A DNA stretch of 24,515 bases from CAYYFV01 sp964451705 (GCA_964451705.1 CAYVIV010000010.1:1-24515), one strand, 5' to 3'; counted from the first letter of the stretch, positions 14,133-22,025 are shown. Notes: a model not told the origin generated them from the sequence alone. Numbers and translations are program-made.

Positions 14133-14819
14133 ATGAGTGAAATAACGCCCCTTATTATAGACTATCCTGGTATTAATCCTGATCTAGACAGTCTATCTTT
14201 TGGTTACCCAAACTTGGATTTTTCTAGACAGTGCCACGGTGCTGAGTTTAGAGAAATATCTAATAGAATCATGTTTGCTGTGGCATCCAAGGCCATGGAG
14301 TTTGTCGACAATCCAGAGACCACGGTTGTAGCCCTGGCCTGGAGATCATCGCTGGCTTTTGCTGAGTGCTTTAAAGAACTTGGGCTATCGAACTTTGTGC
14401 ACTTTGATATCTATAGAGACGAAGAAACTTTGGAGCCTGTTTGCTCATATGTTTCTGAAATCCCAAGCCATATTGAAACGGTGATTATAGCAGACCCCAT
14501 GCTAGCCACTGCTGGTACTGTCGGATATATGCATTGCTTTTTGAACTACCCAAATACTCAATTTATATATACTAGTGTCATAAGTGCTCCTGAGGGAGTA
14601 AGCAAAGTTCAGAGTTTGGAGCCCATGACAGAACCACTAATTATTACAGCCAGACTAGATGACTCCCTAGATTACAAAGGCTACATAGTGCCTGGTATGG
14701 GTGACTTTGGAGATAAGTGGTATTACAACCTTGATTTAGAAAGCTACTTTGAGACACTTGTAGATGTGGGAATTATTAACCAGTATGAAAAGGACCTGCT
14801 TATCAAGCGGGCCGCATAA
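14133..14819 (+). CDS. upp: Uracil phosphoribosyltransferase
   Basis: 228 aa, slightly longer than the usual ~208. UPRT makes UMP from uracil and PRPP in pyrimidine salvage. YRDEETLEPVCSYV (94-107), the PRPP loop IIADPMLATAGT (118-129; family DPMLATGGS/T), SAPEGV (151-156) and the uracil-binding GYIVPGMGDFGD (183-194) are all recognisable. The upstream LRAGLGMVDG segment is degenerate (LAWRSSLAFAE, 69-79), and one PRPP-loop Gly is Ala. The last 35 or so residues are an extra helical tail. It is the last gene of the gdh operon, starting 3 nt after the PPDK-like stop; a tRNA-Glu on the opposite strand follows. It is probably active, with some doubt because of the changed residues. Confidence 0.88.
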   Translation: MSEITPLIIDYPGINPDLDSLSFGYPNLDFSRQCHGAEFREISNRIMFAVASKAMEFVDNPETTVVALAWRSSLAFAECFKELGLSNFVHFDIYRDEETLEPVCSYVSEIPSHIETVIIADPMLATAGTVGYMHCFLNYPNTQFIYTSVISAPEGVSKVQSLEPMTEPLIITARLDDSLDYKGYIVPGMGDFGDKWYYNLDLESYFETLVDVGIINQYEKDLLIKRAA

Positions 14820-14842
14820 ATTTGTAGACTCTAAATGTAGCA

Positions 14843-14917
14843 TGGTAGTCCCAACGGGGATCGAACCCGTGTTTCTACCGTGAGAGGGTAGCGTCCTAGC
14901 CACTAGACGATGGGACC
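14843..14917 (-). tRNA. tRNA-Glu (CTC anticodon)
   Basis: A 75-nt cloverleaf on minus: acceptor GGTCCCA/TGGGACT, D arm GTCT/GGAC, anticodon stem CTACC/GGTAG with loop CTCTCAC giving anticodon CUC, T arm ACGGG/CCCGT, and an encoded CCA. Confidence 0.94.
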
Positions 14918-14956
14918 ATTGCTTTTAAACTCTTGCAAAGTCTAACTAAATTCAGT

Positions 14957-14984
14957 TTTGCTGTAAAGTTTAATTTAGTACAAT
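14957..14984 (+). promoter_or_regulatory. Probable promoter of the SIMPL-domain gene
   Basis: TTTGCT (14957-14962), a 16-nt spacer and TACAAT (14979-14984). The -10 overlaps the ATG at 14983, so that ATG cannot lie on the transcript and the start is moved to 15010. Confidence 0.45.
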
Positions 14985-15009
14985 GCAGTTAAGATTTAAC
15001 ATACTTAAG

Positions 15010-15735
15010 ATGTCTGATTTCAAAAAAAACTTAATGCTAACTATATTTATATTTGCTGGCCTAGCCCTTTTAACTCCGTTTAAAACTACAGAACAGGGAA
15101 TAGTGACAGTACATGCAGAGGTTGAGCTCGAAGTAATCCCTAATGTCCAGAAGGTAACTTTGGGTTATAAATCAGCTGAATATACAGACCAGAAAAAAGC
15201 TTTTAAAGATGCATCCAAGGTTAATAAAGATATATTAAACTACCTAGAGTCAATTGGCCTAGTAAGTTCGGAATATGAAACTGGGCAACTAAACCTCAAT
15301 GAGTCATTTTCATATTATGACAAGAATGGTTCTGAAAGAAAATATGCAGCTTATGTAGATACTATAGTGACTATAGGCCCAGCAACCAAATCTACTGACT
15401 CTATTGATTTAATTATAGCAAATGCAGTTGAATATGGGGCTACTAATATATCACAGGTAGAGTTTAAGTTTGATAAACCAGAGGTCTACCATGAGCAGAT
15501 GCGATCTAAATTAATAGATAAACTCACTCAAAAAGCTGGTAGTATTGCAGATCTACACGGACAAAAGTTAGGCAAACTTATGCGCTACACAGAGAACTCA
15601 CCCTCTAGCACACATTATTTGAGATCAAATCAAATGATGGAAATGGCTACTAGTGATTCAATTGAACCTATAGAGACAGCGGCGGGTACCCAAGTAATTA
15701 AACTCAAGGCAAATGCGGAATATGCGGTGAAATAG
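15010..15735 (+). CDS. SIMPL-domain (DUF541) exported or membrane-anchored protein
   Basis: 241 aa from the ATG at 15010; an upstream in-frame ATG at 14983 overlaps the -10 box. The N-terminal hydrophobic segment at about 8-23 (LMLTIFIFAGLALLTP) is a signal anchor or signal peptide. The rest fits the SIMPL fold: IVTVHAEVELEVIPN, an alternating V/L strand LGYKSAEYTDQKKAF, the VNKDILNYLESIGL helix, then NLNESFSYYDKNGSERKYAAYVD, IIANAVEYGATNISQVEFKF, and a final strand VIKLKANAEYAV. SIMPL proteins are periplasmic or outer-surface proteins linked to oxidative stress in some bacteria; their biochemical role is unclear. It is a monocistronic gene between tRNA genes. Confidence 0.85.
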   Translation: MSDFKKNLMLTIFIFAGLALLTPFKTTEQGIVTVHAEVELEVIPNVQKVTLGYKSAEYTDQKKAFKDASKVNKDILNYLESIGLVSSEYETGQLNLNESFSYYDKNGSERKYAAYVDTIVTIGPATKSTDSIDLIIANAVEYGATNISQVEFKFDKPEVYHEQMRSKLIDKLTQKAGSIADLHGQKLGKLMRYTENSPSSTHYLRSNQMMEMATSDSIEPIETAAGTQVIKLKANAEYAVK

Positions 15736-15752
15736 CTTTAGGGAAAATTGTT

Positions 15753-15781
15753 TTGACTTTCGAAAATACATTAATTATATT
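15753..15781 (+). promoter_or_regulatory. Promoter of the tRNA-Thr/tRNA-Tyr unit
   Basis: TTGACT (15753-15758), a 17-nt spacer and TATATT (15776-15781). The predicted start is near 15788, 25 nt before tRNA-Thr. It is one of the best promoter matches in the window. Confidence 0.65.
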
Positions 15782-15812
15782 GTGTGGGCGTTAAGGCGTT
15801 CTTTAAAATATT

Positions 15813-15888
15813 GCCATCTTAGCTCAGCTGGTAGAGCAACCGCCTTGTAAGCGGTCGGTCGTCGGTTCGAATCCGACAGATGGCTCCA
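15813..15888 (+). tRNA. tRNA-Thr (TGT anticodon)
   Basis: A 76-nt cloverleaf: acceptor GCCATCT/AGATGGC, D arm GCTC/GAGC, anticodon stem ACCGC/GCGGT with loop CTTGTAA giving anticodon UGU, T arm GTCGG/CCGAC, and an encoded CCA. Confidence 0.96.
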
Positions 15889-15901
15889 TTTTAAATATTA
15901 T

Positions 15902-15987
15902 GGGTAGGTACCGAAGTGGTCAAACGGGGCAGACTGTAAATCTGCTGGCTTACGCCTTCGAAGGTTCGAACCCTTCCCTGCCCACCA
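15902..15987 (+). tRNA. tRNA-Tyr (GTA anticodon)
   Basis: An 86-nt type II tRNA with a long variable arm. The acceptor is GGGTAGG/CCTGCCC, the anticodon stem GCAGA/TCTGC with loop CTGTAAA gives anticodon GUA, and CCA is encoded. It lies 13 nt after tRNA-Thr, so both share a transcript; Thr-Tyr pairs are common in bacteria. Confidence 0.96.
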
Positions 15988-15999
15988 CTAAAATACTAG

Positions 16000-16022
16000 C
16001 TTTGTATACACAAGGTTTTTTT
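16000..16022 (+). terminator. Terminator of the tRNA-Thr/Tyr unit
   Basis: Stem CTTTGT (16000-16005) with ACAAGG (16010-16015), one G-U pair and loop ATAC, followed by T7 (16016-16022). Confidence 0.75.
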
Positions 16023-16056
16023 GAGTATCAGTCTTAAAAGTCATGAAGCTAGGTGT

Positions 16057-17487
16057 CTAAAAGTCGGGGACAGATTTATGTTGCGGATGCATGGGCTCTT
16101 GAGCCTGTACCTGCAGGCCAGAGTGCTCCCTTGGTAAATCGGGTGGCGGTTGCTGACTGCGCTCTATATCATAAAACTTCATCTTGGCTTTGTCGAAGCG
16201 TAACTCCACTTGTCCCAAGGCACCATTACGGTGTTTTCTGATTAGGACATCTAAAATACCCTTTTTATCTGAATCATCGTTATAATAGTAATCATGGCGG
16301 TAGAGCATGAAGACCAAATCTGCATCTTGCTCAATAGCACCTGAGTCCCTTAGATCCGATAGGACTGGTTCTTTATTAGGACGCATTTCTACTGCACGAG
16401 ATAACTGTGACATAGCTATAACTGGGATATTTAACTCACGCGCAAGAGACTTGAGTGAGCGGGAAATTTCGGAAATCTCGTTAACTCTATTATTACTAAA
16501 GCCACCCTTACCAGATGTCATGAGCTGTAGGTAATCTATAATTAATAAGTCCAAACCGTGCTCCATTTGTAAACGTCGAGTTTTGGCCCTGAGTTCTACT
16601 ACTGAGTTACCAAGTGAGTCGTCTATAAAAATATTTAAAGAGTTAAGCTGGTCCATAATCGGTCCTATTCTTGCAAAGTCTTGCTCTTGGAGTTGGCCTG
16701 TTTTGATCTTCCAGCTATCAACCTCTAAAAGAGAGCAAAATAAACGTTCTACTAGCTGTTCTTTGGACATTTCTAAAGAAATAATACCTACAGACTTGCC
16801 TGCTTTAGCTACATTTTGAGCAATGTTTAAGGCCAAAGCTGTTTTACCCATGGATGGCCTAGCTGCTAATACAATCAGATCAGATGGATGTAGACCCGTG
16901 GTAATTTTATCAATCTCTCGAAAGCCATATGGAATACCGGCAAACTTTTGCTTGGCATCTGCATCATGAAGGTCTGCAATCTTTTCGTAGGTGTCTGAAA
17001 GTACGTCTTGAATATGTATAAATTTATCTTTGACAAAGGTTTGAGACACTTGAAATAAGCTTTTTTCAGCATCCTCTAGCAAATTATCTACATCTGTATC
17101 CTCCTTAAAACCAAGTGCTGTAATTTTTTGGCCAGCCTTGAGTAACTTTCTAAGTGTGGCTTTTTGTTGCACGATAGTTGCATATTGGAAAATGTTGGTG
17201 GAGGTTGGAACCTCTTCTACCAATTCTGTTAAATATGCCGCACCACCAACGGACTCCATTTGACTATGGTCTTGCAAATAAGCCGTGACTGTAATCATGT
17301 CTATATTCACCCGCTTGTTAAAGAGGCTTAAAATTGCTGCAAAAACTAATTCGTTTGCTGGCACATAGAAGTCTGCTGGCTCTAAGATATCAACAATTTT
17401 AATTAAAGCATCCTGATCGATAAGAATTGAGCCTAAGGTCGACTTTTCTGCTTCGATTGAATGAGGTGCTACTTTTAAGTTGGCCAT
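16057..17487 (-). CDS. dnaB: Replicative DNA helicase DnaB
   Basis: 476 aa, normal length. A hexameric 5'-3' helicase at the replication fork. The N-terminal DnaB domain begins with PHSIEAEKSTLGSIL (8-22) and runs to about 105. The linker is followed by the RecA-like core: GFREIDKITTGL (188-199), Walker A ARPSMGKTA (209-217), Walker B LLIIDYLQLM (314-323), ISRSLKSLARELNIPVIAMSQLSR (341-364), and DLRDSGAIEQDAD (378-390). The Gly-rich Walker A start is R-P-S-M-G-K-T, as usual for DnaB. A short Pro/Gln/His-rich tail ends the protein. It is the last gene in a minus-strand run after the PEGA-domain gene (47-nt gap). Confidence 0.97.
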   Translation of the reverse strand: MANLKVAPHSIEAEKSTLGSILIDQDALIKIVDILEPADFYVPANELVFAAILSLFNKRVNIDMITVTAYLQDHSQMESVGGAAYLTELVEEVPTSTNIFQYATIVQQKATLRKLLKAGQKITALGFKEDTDVDNLLEDAEKSLFQVSQTFVKDKFIHIQDVLSDTYEKIADLHDADAKQKFAGIPYGFREIDKITTGLHPSDLIVLAARPSMGKTALALNIAQNVAKAGKSVGIISLEMSKEQLVERLFCSLLEVDSWKIKTGQLQEQDFARIGPIMDQLNSLNIFIDDSLGNSVVELRAKTRRLQMEHGLDLLIIDYLQLMTSGKGGFSNNRVNEISEISRSLKSLARELNIPVIAMSQLSRAVEMRPNKEPVLSDLRDSGAIEQDADLVFMLYRHDYYYNDDSDKKGILDVLIRKHRNGALGQVELRFDKAKMKFYDIERSQQPPPDLPREHSGLQVQAQEPMHPQHKSVPDF

Positions 17488-17534
17488 ATGAATATAAAGT
17501 TTTGGAGATTATAATAGATAAAAATAACTCTAAA

Positions 17535-18551
17535 CTACAGCTCTAACTTGTAAAAGCTCTTGCCGTCTTTTAAAATTGGTGTCAGGTTTTGGTTTATAAG
17601 TTTTAACTCTAAAGTAACCTGGTCTGCCTGGGTAGATTCAATTGCCTGTAGGAAGTAATGTTTCCTTGTAAGAGAGCTATAGAAGTATAGATTTGAGCCT
17701 TCAAATAGGTCTATTTGAGCATCTTCAGCTGCTGAATTTTGAGCACCAGTGTTTTGACTTACTATAGATGTAAATGCAGTTAAGGAACTACTTGCCTTGG
17801 CACTGTTGGTAGCCAGGTTTAAAGGAGTAACAATCAAGTAGTCACCTTGAGAAACCTCTAAATAATGGTTGGCAGAGCTGACTGGTAGCAATGTGAATTC
17901 AGATGATTTGAGACTGCCAACTGGTCCAAATAAAACCTGGTTCTCTGTAGTTTCTATAATAATTTGTGAATCACTATAAAGCTTTGTATCAATTGCGCTA
18001 ATATTAGCTGGTAGTTCTAACTGCCTTGATTGAGAATTTACTAGGTCATAAATATAACTATCTCCAGATCGATAGTTCAGTAAAACTGTCTCACCAGAGC
18101 CAGACAGGCTAAGCTTGGCTAGAGTTTGACCAGGACTTAAACTTAAAATATCAACAAATTGTTGCTGGTCGGAGTTGAAATAAGATAAGAAATTAGATTG
18201 CGTTTTGTAAAAGTCCGAAGTCTCTGACTGCGAAATATCAGCTAGCTGTGGTTGCTTTTGAAGGTTTACAGTCACAGAGTTACTTTGACCTTGTTTTGCG
18301 CGAACAGAGAGCTCCTGCTCGTAGAAACCTTCTTTTCTAACGACTAAATTATAAGTCTTTGGCTTGAGCTCTAGGTAGCAAGGTGCCAACTGACAGGTTT
18401 GAGTTTGGCCAGCTACTTCGTAGCTAAAATTACTAACATTGGCTTGGATAGTCACAGAGCCTAAATTGTGCTTAGAGCCTAGTATATAAGTACCCAAAGC
18501 AACTAATGTAAAGCAACTAACTATCAAAATTTGCTTTGCGAGAGTACTCAT
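17535..18551 (-). CDS. PEGA-domain membrane-anchored protein
   Basis: 338 aa. An N-terminal membrane helix (about 7-24) is followed by a PEGA-type beta domain at about 32-95: TIQANVSNFSYEVAGQTQT, then CYLELKPKTYNLVVRKEGFYEQELSV, with the family G-Y/F pattern after a lysine-rich turn. The remaining 240 residues are beta-rich with repeated short strands (LSLSGSGETVLLNYRSGDSY, LLPVSSANHYLEV), which could form a propeller-like domain on the outer face. PEGA domains are typical of surface and cell-envelope proteins. The start overlaps the end of the upstream yraN gene by 35 nt, so translation is probably coupled. Ligand and role are unknown. Confidence 0.75.
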   Translation of the reverse strand: MSTLAKQILIVSCFTLVALGTYILGSKHNLGSVTIQANVSNFSYEVAGQTQTCQLAPCYLELKPKTYNLVVRKEGFYEQELSVRAKQGQSNSVTVNLQKQPQLADISQSETSDFYKTQSNFLSYFNSDQQQFVDILSLSPGQTLAKLSLSGSGETVLLNYRSGDSYIYDLVNSQSRQLELPANISAIDTKLYSDSQIIIETTENQVLFGPVGSLKSSEFTLLPVSSANHYLEVSQGDYLIVTPLNLATNSAKASSSLTAFTSIVSQNTGAQNSAAEDAQIDLFEGSNLYFYSSLTRKHYFLQAIESTQADQVTLELKLINQNLTPILKDGKSFYKLEL

Positions 18552-18918
18552 AAATAAAGGGATTAAACTGTAGTAATTCTAATTTATGTTGGGGGCCTTT
18601 TGCAAACACTAATAGTATGATGGATATCTTTTTTCTAGCTTTTTGTTTGAATCTGCTTTCAAAAATTACTTTTTGTCTACAGATTCTTTTGAGCTGCTTG
18701 TAGCGAAAAGTTTTAATGGTTTTAACTAGACAGGCAATAGTCGTTTTTTTGACCTCTATTAGGTAAATTTGATTTTTTTTCGCGGCAATTATATCTATTT
18801 GGCATAAATCTGCTTGGTAGTTATGTTTGATGATTTGATAGCCATTTTTGAGCAAGTATTTGATTGCCAATTTTTCATACTTTTGACCCTGCTTATATGT
18901 ATTCAACCGATCTTGCAT
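18517..18918 (-). CDS. yraN: YraN-family (UPF0102) nuclease-fold protein
   Basis: 133 aa from the ATG at 18918; the open frame extends further upstream, but only this start gives the usual ~120-130 aa YraN length. YKQGQKYEKLAIKYLLKNGYQI (8-29) is the family N-terminus. QADLCQIDIIAA (35-46) holds the Asp, and IYLIEVKKT (51-59) the Glu-x-Lys of the restriction-endonuclease-like core. YraN is predicted to act on DNA, often next to comM and dprA. It overlaps the comM-like gene by 26 nt, and this neighbourhood supports both identifications. The C-terminal half is unusually Lys/Arg-rich. Confidence 0.85.
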   Translation of the reverse strand: MQDRLNTYKQGQKYEKLAIKYLLKNGYQIIKHNYQADLCQIDIIAAKKNQIYLIEVKKTTIACLVKTIKTFRYKQLKRICRQKVIFESRFKQKARKKISIILLVFAKGPQHKLELLQFNPFIYEYSRKANFDS

Positions 18919-20179
18919 ATTTGTACCAGTTAGCTTGAAATAAAAAGATATCTTTAAAATCCATAAGCGACATTGGCTCAGGCTTTTTAGCCATTGCATA
19001 GACTGCAGCTAATTCAGAAAGTTTGCAAAAATACCCTGGTGGCAAGTCTAACTGTAGGCTTTTTGCTTTTAATAACTGCTGAATCCAAATTGGTACCATG
19101 AGTTTTTGCGTGGCTGGCTTTTGAATAAATTCTAGAAAGAAATCCAGATAGTCCTGGGTGCAATTGTATAGAAAGTTGTTAACAATTAAATTTGGATTGT
19201 ATTTGGATGTATAAATAGAAACTGCTAACTCAAAGGCCTTTAAGACAGACCCTGGGATGCTATCTAAGTTCCTAGTTCTAACTAGAGTGTGGCAACTACA
19301 ACGGTGCAAACAAGCTAAAAAATTACCGCAGCGACATGGTTGCATAAAATAATTAAGGTTTAACTTGGACTTTTTAGCAACCTGGTAGAGGGTTTCAAGG
19401 TCTGGAGAGCTTAAGCAATGAATACCAAAACAAAAAACTTTGGGCTTGCTCTCTGCAATTTGCTCTAATAAACAGATGATTGGCTTAATAGATTTGGAAT
19501 AGCGGTAAAAATCAAAAATAAAGACCTTATCTTTGTAATTTTCTGGGAAATCATTAATTAACTGCGAAACAAAGTCCTGCTGTACTTTTCTAGATGGAGC
19601 AAACCAGAGACAATTCAGCTTGAGCTTATCAAATAACATAAATAAAACACTACTTGGACTTTTTAAACTATGACAATCTATGCCTTGCTGACTTAGACCT
19701 GCTCTGGACCTAATGGCTGGCATAGGACCCGAATTGGGGACTAGAGAGCCGATTGGAGGCGTAGCTAGATTCTGCAGATGGCTACCAATAAGCAACTCAG
19801 AGAGGGTAACTCCTGACCTGAGACTAGAAGATATTATCTGGCCAGACATTTGGACCCTGCCTGCTGGCAGCTGCTTGTTTAATTGTTTTTTTTGGAGAAT
19901 TGCAGCTATGCCAAGGGCGATTGGTAGCTCTAGCTGGCTCAGATCTAAGCAGTGTGCAAGGTTGGCGGAGAGGTCTGTAGACAGTCTAATTCTATATTTT
20001 GAGTAAGCTAAATTAATGTGCTTAAGCCACATGGGGATTTTTAGAGACAAATTGGCTCTTTGTGGAGTCAGACTTTTATCTAGCACTACGCTATGGAGTG
20101 CTTTCGTAATAGAAACCTCGATATTTACTGGAATTTGATTGTCGAAAACTTCAACTGCTGTTTTAAAACTGTGGATCAT
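18893..20179 (-). CDS. ComM-like protein lacking ATPase motifs
   Basis: 428 aa, against about 500 for ComM (YifB), a Mg-chelatase-like AAA+ helicase that helps branch migration in natural transformation. The N-terminal ComM fold is present: an SHP-like start, then IRLSTDLSAN and LDLSQLELPIALGIAAIL (78-95), with GRVQMSGQI at 107-115. The zinc/Cys region PCRCGNFLACLHRCSC (281-296) and the following arginine-rich segment match ComM. The Walker A position reads CLWFAPSRKVQQ (190-201) instead of GPPGxGKT, and Walker B is KVFCFGIHCL (247-256) with no DE. The C-terminal ComM helical region (KLSELAAVYAMAKKPEPMSL) remains. So it cannot bind ATP in the usual way. It is first in the run with yraN, the PEGA gene and dnaB. 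Confidence 0.8.
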   Translation of the reverse strand: MIHSFKTAVEVFDNQIPVNIEVSITKALHSVVLDKSLTPQRANLSLKIPMWLKHINLAYSKYRIRLSTDLSANLAHCLDLSQLELPIALGIAAILQKKQLNKQLPAGRVQMSGQIISSSLRSGVTLSELLIGSHLQNLATPPIGSLVPNSGPMPAIRSRAGLSQQGIDCHSLKSPSSVLFMLFDKLKLNCLWFAPSRKVQQDFVSQLINDFPENYKDKVFIFDFYRYSKSIKPIICLLEQIAESKPKVFCFGIHCLSSPDLETLYQVAKKSKLNLNYFMQPCRCGNFLACLHRCSCHTLVRTRNLDSIPGSVLKAFELAVSIYTSKYNPNLIVNNFLYNCTQDYLDFFLEFIQKPATQKLMVPIWIQQLLKAKSLQLDLPPGYFCKLSELAAVYAMAKKPEPMSLMDFKDIFLFQANWYKYARSVEYI

Positions 20180-20246
20180 GTGTTAAAAATTAGATGACTT
20201 TTCACTCTAAAGCTCAAAAATAAAAAACACTTAAAATATATTTAAA

Positions 20247-20867
20247 ATGCAACTTGACAATTTTTTACCAGAACAGGTTTGTGACTTGATAGATAGTCTA
20301 AATAGGCTGCCATCGGTTGGGCGTAGATCTGCGCAGCGACTCGCTTTTTTTATACTTAAAGAAGACCTGGAATTTAGCAAAGAGATTGCAGATGCAATTT
20401 TGAATGCCAAGACTAAAACCTTGTTTTGTGATATTTGTTTTAACTTATCAAGTCAGACAGAGTGCAAGTTGTGCCAGTCTGGAAAAAGGATAGCTAATAA
20501 AATCTGTGTTGTAGAGGGGGTTTTGGACTTAATCGCTATAGAGAGGGCAGGTGTCTATGATGGCCTGTATCATGTTTTGCATGGAGTTTTGTCGCCGCTA
20601 GATGGTGTGACGCCCAAGCACTTGAGAATTGATAAGTTGATTAAGCGCATTCAGCAGCTTAGTACAGATGGGAATCAGGTCGAGTTGATTCTAGCAACAC
20701 CGACGACTCCAGAAGGGGATGCTACTAATATTTATATCTCGCAAATGCTTAAAGATTTCACTCTGAATATTACAAAGCTTGCCAGTGGCTTGCCACATGG
20801 TGGTATTTTGGATTACGCAGACGAGTTAACTCTTAAAAATGCTTTTACAGACAGAAAAAACTACTAA
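20247..20867 (+). CDS. recR: Recombination mediator RecR
   Basis: 206 aa, normal length. RecR works with RecO (and RecF) to load RecA on gapped DNA. The helix-hairpin-helix LPSVGRRSAQRLAF (21-34), the zinc finger CDICFNLSSQTECKLC (57-72), and the Toprim domain starting ICVVEGVLDLIAIERAG (86-102), with the conserved YHVLHGVLSPLDGVTP following, are all intact. It is divergent from the comM-like gene across a 67-bp AT-rich spacer with no convincing -35. It ends 7 nt before the -35 of the infC promoter. Confidence 0.96.
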   Translation: MQLDNFLPEQVCDLIDSLNRLPSVGRRSAQRLAFFILKEDLEFSKEIADAILNAKTKTLFCDICFNLSSQTECKLCQSGKRIANKICVVEGVLDLIAIERAGVYDGLYHVLHGVLSPLDGVTPKHLRIDKLIKRIQQLSTDGNQVELILATPTTPEGDATNIYISQMLKDFTLNITKLASGLPHGGILDYADELTLKNAFTDRKNY

Positions 20868-20874
20868 TTTTCGC

Positions 20875-20904
20875 TTGACAATGTGGGTTGCTATTGATTA
20901 TATT
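20875..20904 (+). promoter_or_regulatory. Promoter of infC-rpmI-rplT
   Basis: Consensus TTGACA (20875-20880), an 18-nt spacer and TATATT (20899-20904) predict a start near 20911 and a leader of about 40 nt before the proposed ATT start. Confidence 0.65.
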
Positions 20905-20950
20905 TAGTGGGCTTTTTACAAGTTAAGTTTTAGATTTAAACCATAAGCTT

Positions 20951-21457
20951 ATTAAATCCTTTTACATAAATGAAAAGATTAAGTCTCCAACTGTTCGTTT
21001 AATCGATCATAATGGTGAACAAAAAGGAATTATGGGACTGGATAAGGCAATTAAACTTGCCAAAGATGTGAGTTTGGACCTAGTAGAGGTTTCTCCACAA
21101 ACATCGCCGCCAGTGTGTAAGATTATGGACTATGGAAAACATTTGTATAAACAAAAGAAAATAGACCAAGCCCACAAGAAGGGGCAAAAACAAACAGAGG
21201 TCAAAGGTGTTAGATTATCTTTAAGAACTGGAGAGCACGACTTGCAAACAAAAATTAAGCAAGCACAACGGTTTCTAGCGAAAAAAAATCTTGTTAAATT
21301 CACACTTATCCTCAAAGGACGTGAGTTTGCCCACCAGGACCTAGCATTTAAAAAAATGGCGGAAGTGCAAGAAATGCTAGAAGAAATTGCAGATGTTGAT
21401 ACTCCTCCTAAAAAACAGGGAAACCACCTGATGATGATAATATCTCCAAAAAAATAA
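20951..21457 (+). CDS. infC: Translation initiation factor IF-3, likely ATT start
   Basis: 168 aa if started at ATT 20951. IF3 keeps ribosomal subunits apart and checks start codon and initiator tRNA. The first ATG (21032) is too late: the 27 in-frame codons before it read KSFYINEKIKSPTVRLIDHN then GEQKGI, the classic IF3 N-terminus (INxxI...VRLIDxxGEQ), so the start lies upstream. A stop precedes the frame at about 20927; ATT at 20951 is the best candidate, with ATA at 20966 as the alternative. IF3 from ATT is well known in E. coli, where it allows autoregulation. Downstream IF3 domains are normal (SLDLVEVSPQTSPPVCKIMDYGK, then the C-terminal domain). rpmI starts 11 nt after the stop. Confidence 0.93.
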   Translation: MKSFYINEKIKSPTVRLIDHNGEQKGIMGLDKAIKLAKDVSLDLVEVSPQTSPPVCKIMDYGKHLYKQKKIDQAHKKGQKQTEVKGVRLSLRTGEHDLQTKIKQAQRFLAKKNLVKFTLILKGREFAHQDLAFKKMAEVQEMLEEIADVDTPPKKQGNHLMMIISPKK

Positions 21458-21467
21458 TCTTTATATA

Positions 21468-21665
21468 ATGAAGCAAAAAACTCATAAAGCTACTGCCAAG
21501 AGGATCAAGCGATCTGGAGCTGCGAAAAGCAAATCTATGCAGTTTCGTAAGGCATCGAGAAATCACATCCTAAAAAATAAATCTAAAAGAGCTAAAAGAG
21601 CTAAATATCTTAGTTTGCCAGCTGCTTTTGTGAAAACATTTAAAAAATTACTTCCTAACGGTTAA
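21468..21665 (+). CDS. rpmI: 50S ribosomal protein L35
   Basis: 65 aa, normal length. Begins MKQKTHKATAKRIKRSGAAK, the L35 signature, with the Lys/Arg-rich body HILKNKSKRAKRAKYL. Second gene of the conserved infC-rpmI-rplT operon, 10 nt after infC and 6 nt before rplT. Confidence 0.95.
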   Translation: MKQKTHKATAKRIKRSGAAKSKSMQFRKASRNHILKNKSKRAKRAKYLSLPAAFVKTFKKLLPNG

Positions 21666-21671
21666 TAAGAC

Positions 21672-22022
21672 ATGACTAGAGTAAAGACCGGTGTCGTTAG
21701 ACGCCGTAGACATAAAAAACGGATTGCCCAAACTAAGGGATTTAGAGGTTTACGATCTAAAATATTTAAGCAAGCAAATCAAGCCTGGATGAAGGCTGGT
21801 TTACATGCTTATGTTGGTAGAAAACGTAAGAAAAGAGACTTTAGAGCTTTGTGGATTACACGTATTTCTGCAGCTTTGAAATCTATTAGTGGAGAATTTA
21901 AATATTCTCGATTTATAAACGCTTTATCGAAAAAAGAAGTCCGGCTGAACCGAAAGGTCCTAGCAGACTTGGCACTACACCATCCAGAAACATTTGAAAA
22001 GGTGGTCAAAGAAGTTATGTAA
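21672..22022 (+). CDS. rplT: 50S ribosomal protein L20
   Basis: 116 aa, normal length. It binds 23S rRNA early in assembly. Typical L20 features are MTRVKTGVVRRRRHKKRIAQ, AKGFRG-like QTKGFRGL, AYVGRKRKKRDFRALWITRI and the C-terminal LNRKVLADLALHHPETF. Last gene of the operon, closed by a strong terminator. Confidence 0.97.
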   Translation: MTRVKTGVVRRRRHKKRIAQTKGFRGLRSKIFKQANQAWMKAGLHAYVGRKRKKRDFRALWITRISAALKSISGEFKYSRFINALSKKEVRLNRKVLADLALHHPETFEKVVKEVM

Positions 22023-22025
22023 ATT

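Noticed and set aside
14983..15009. ATG at 14983 for the SIMPL-domain gene
   Set aside because: It overlaps the predicted -10 box; the ATG at 15010 gives a normal signal-anchor start.
19713..20006. 97-aa plus-strand frame inside the comM-like gene
   Set aside because: It is antisense to a gene with clear ComM features, and shows no motif, promoter or ribosome-binding site.
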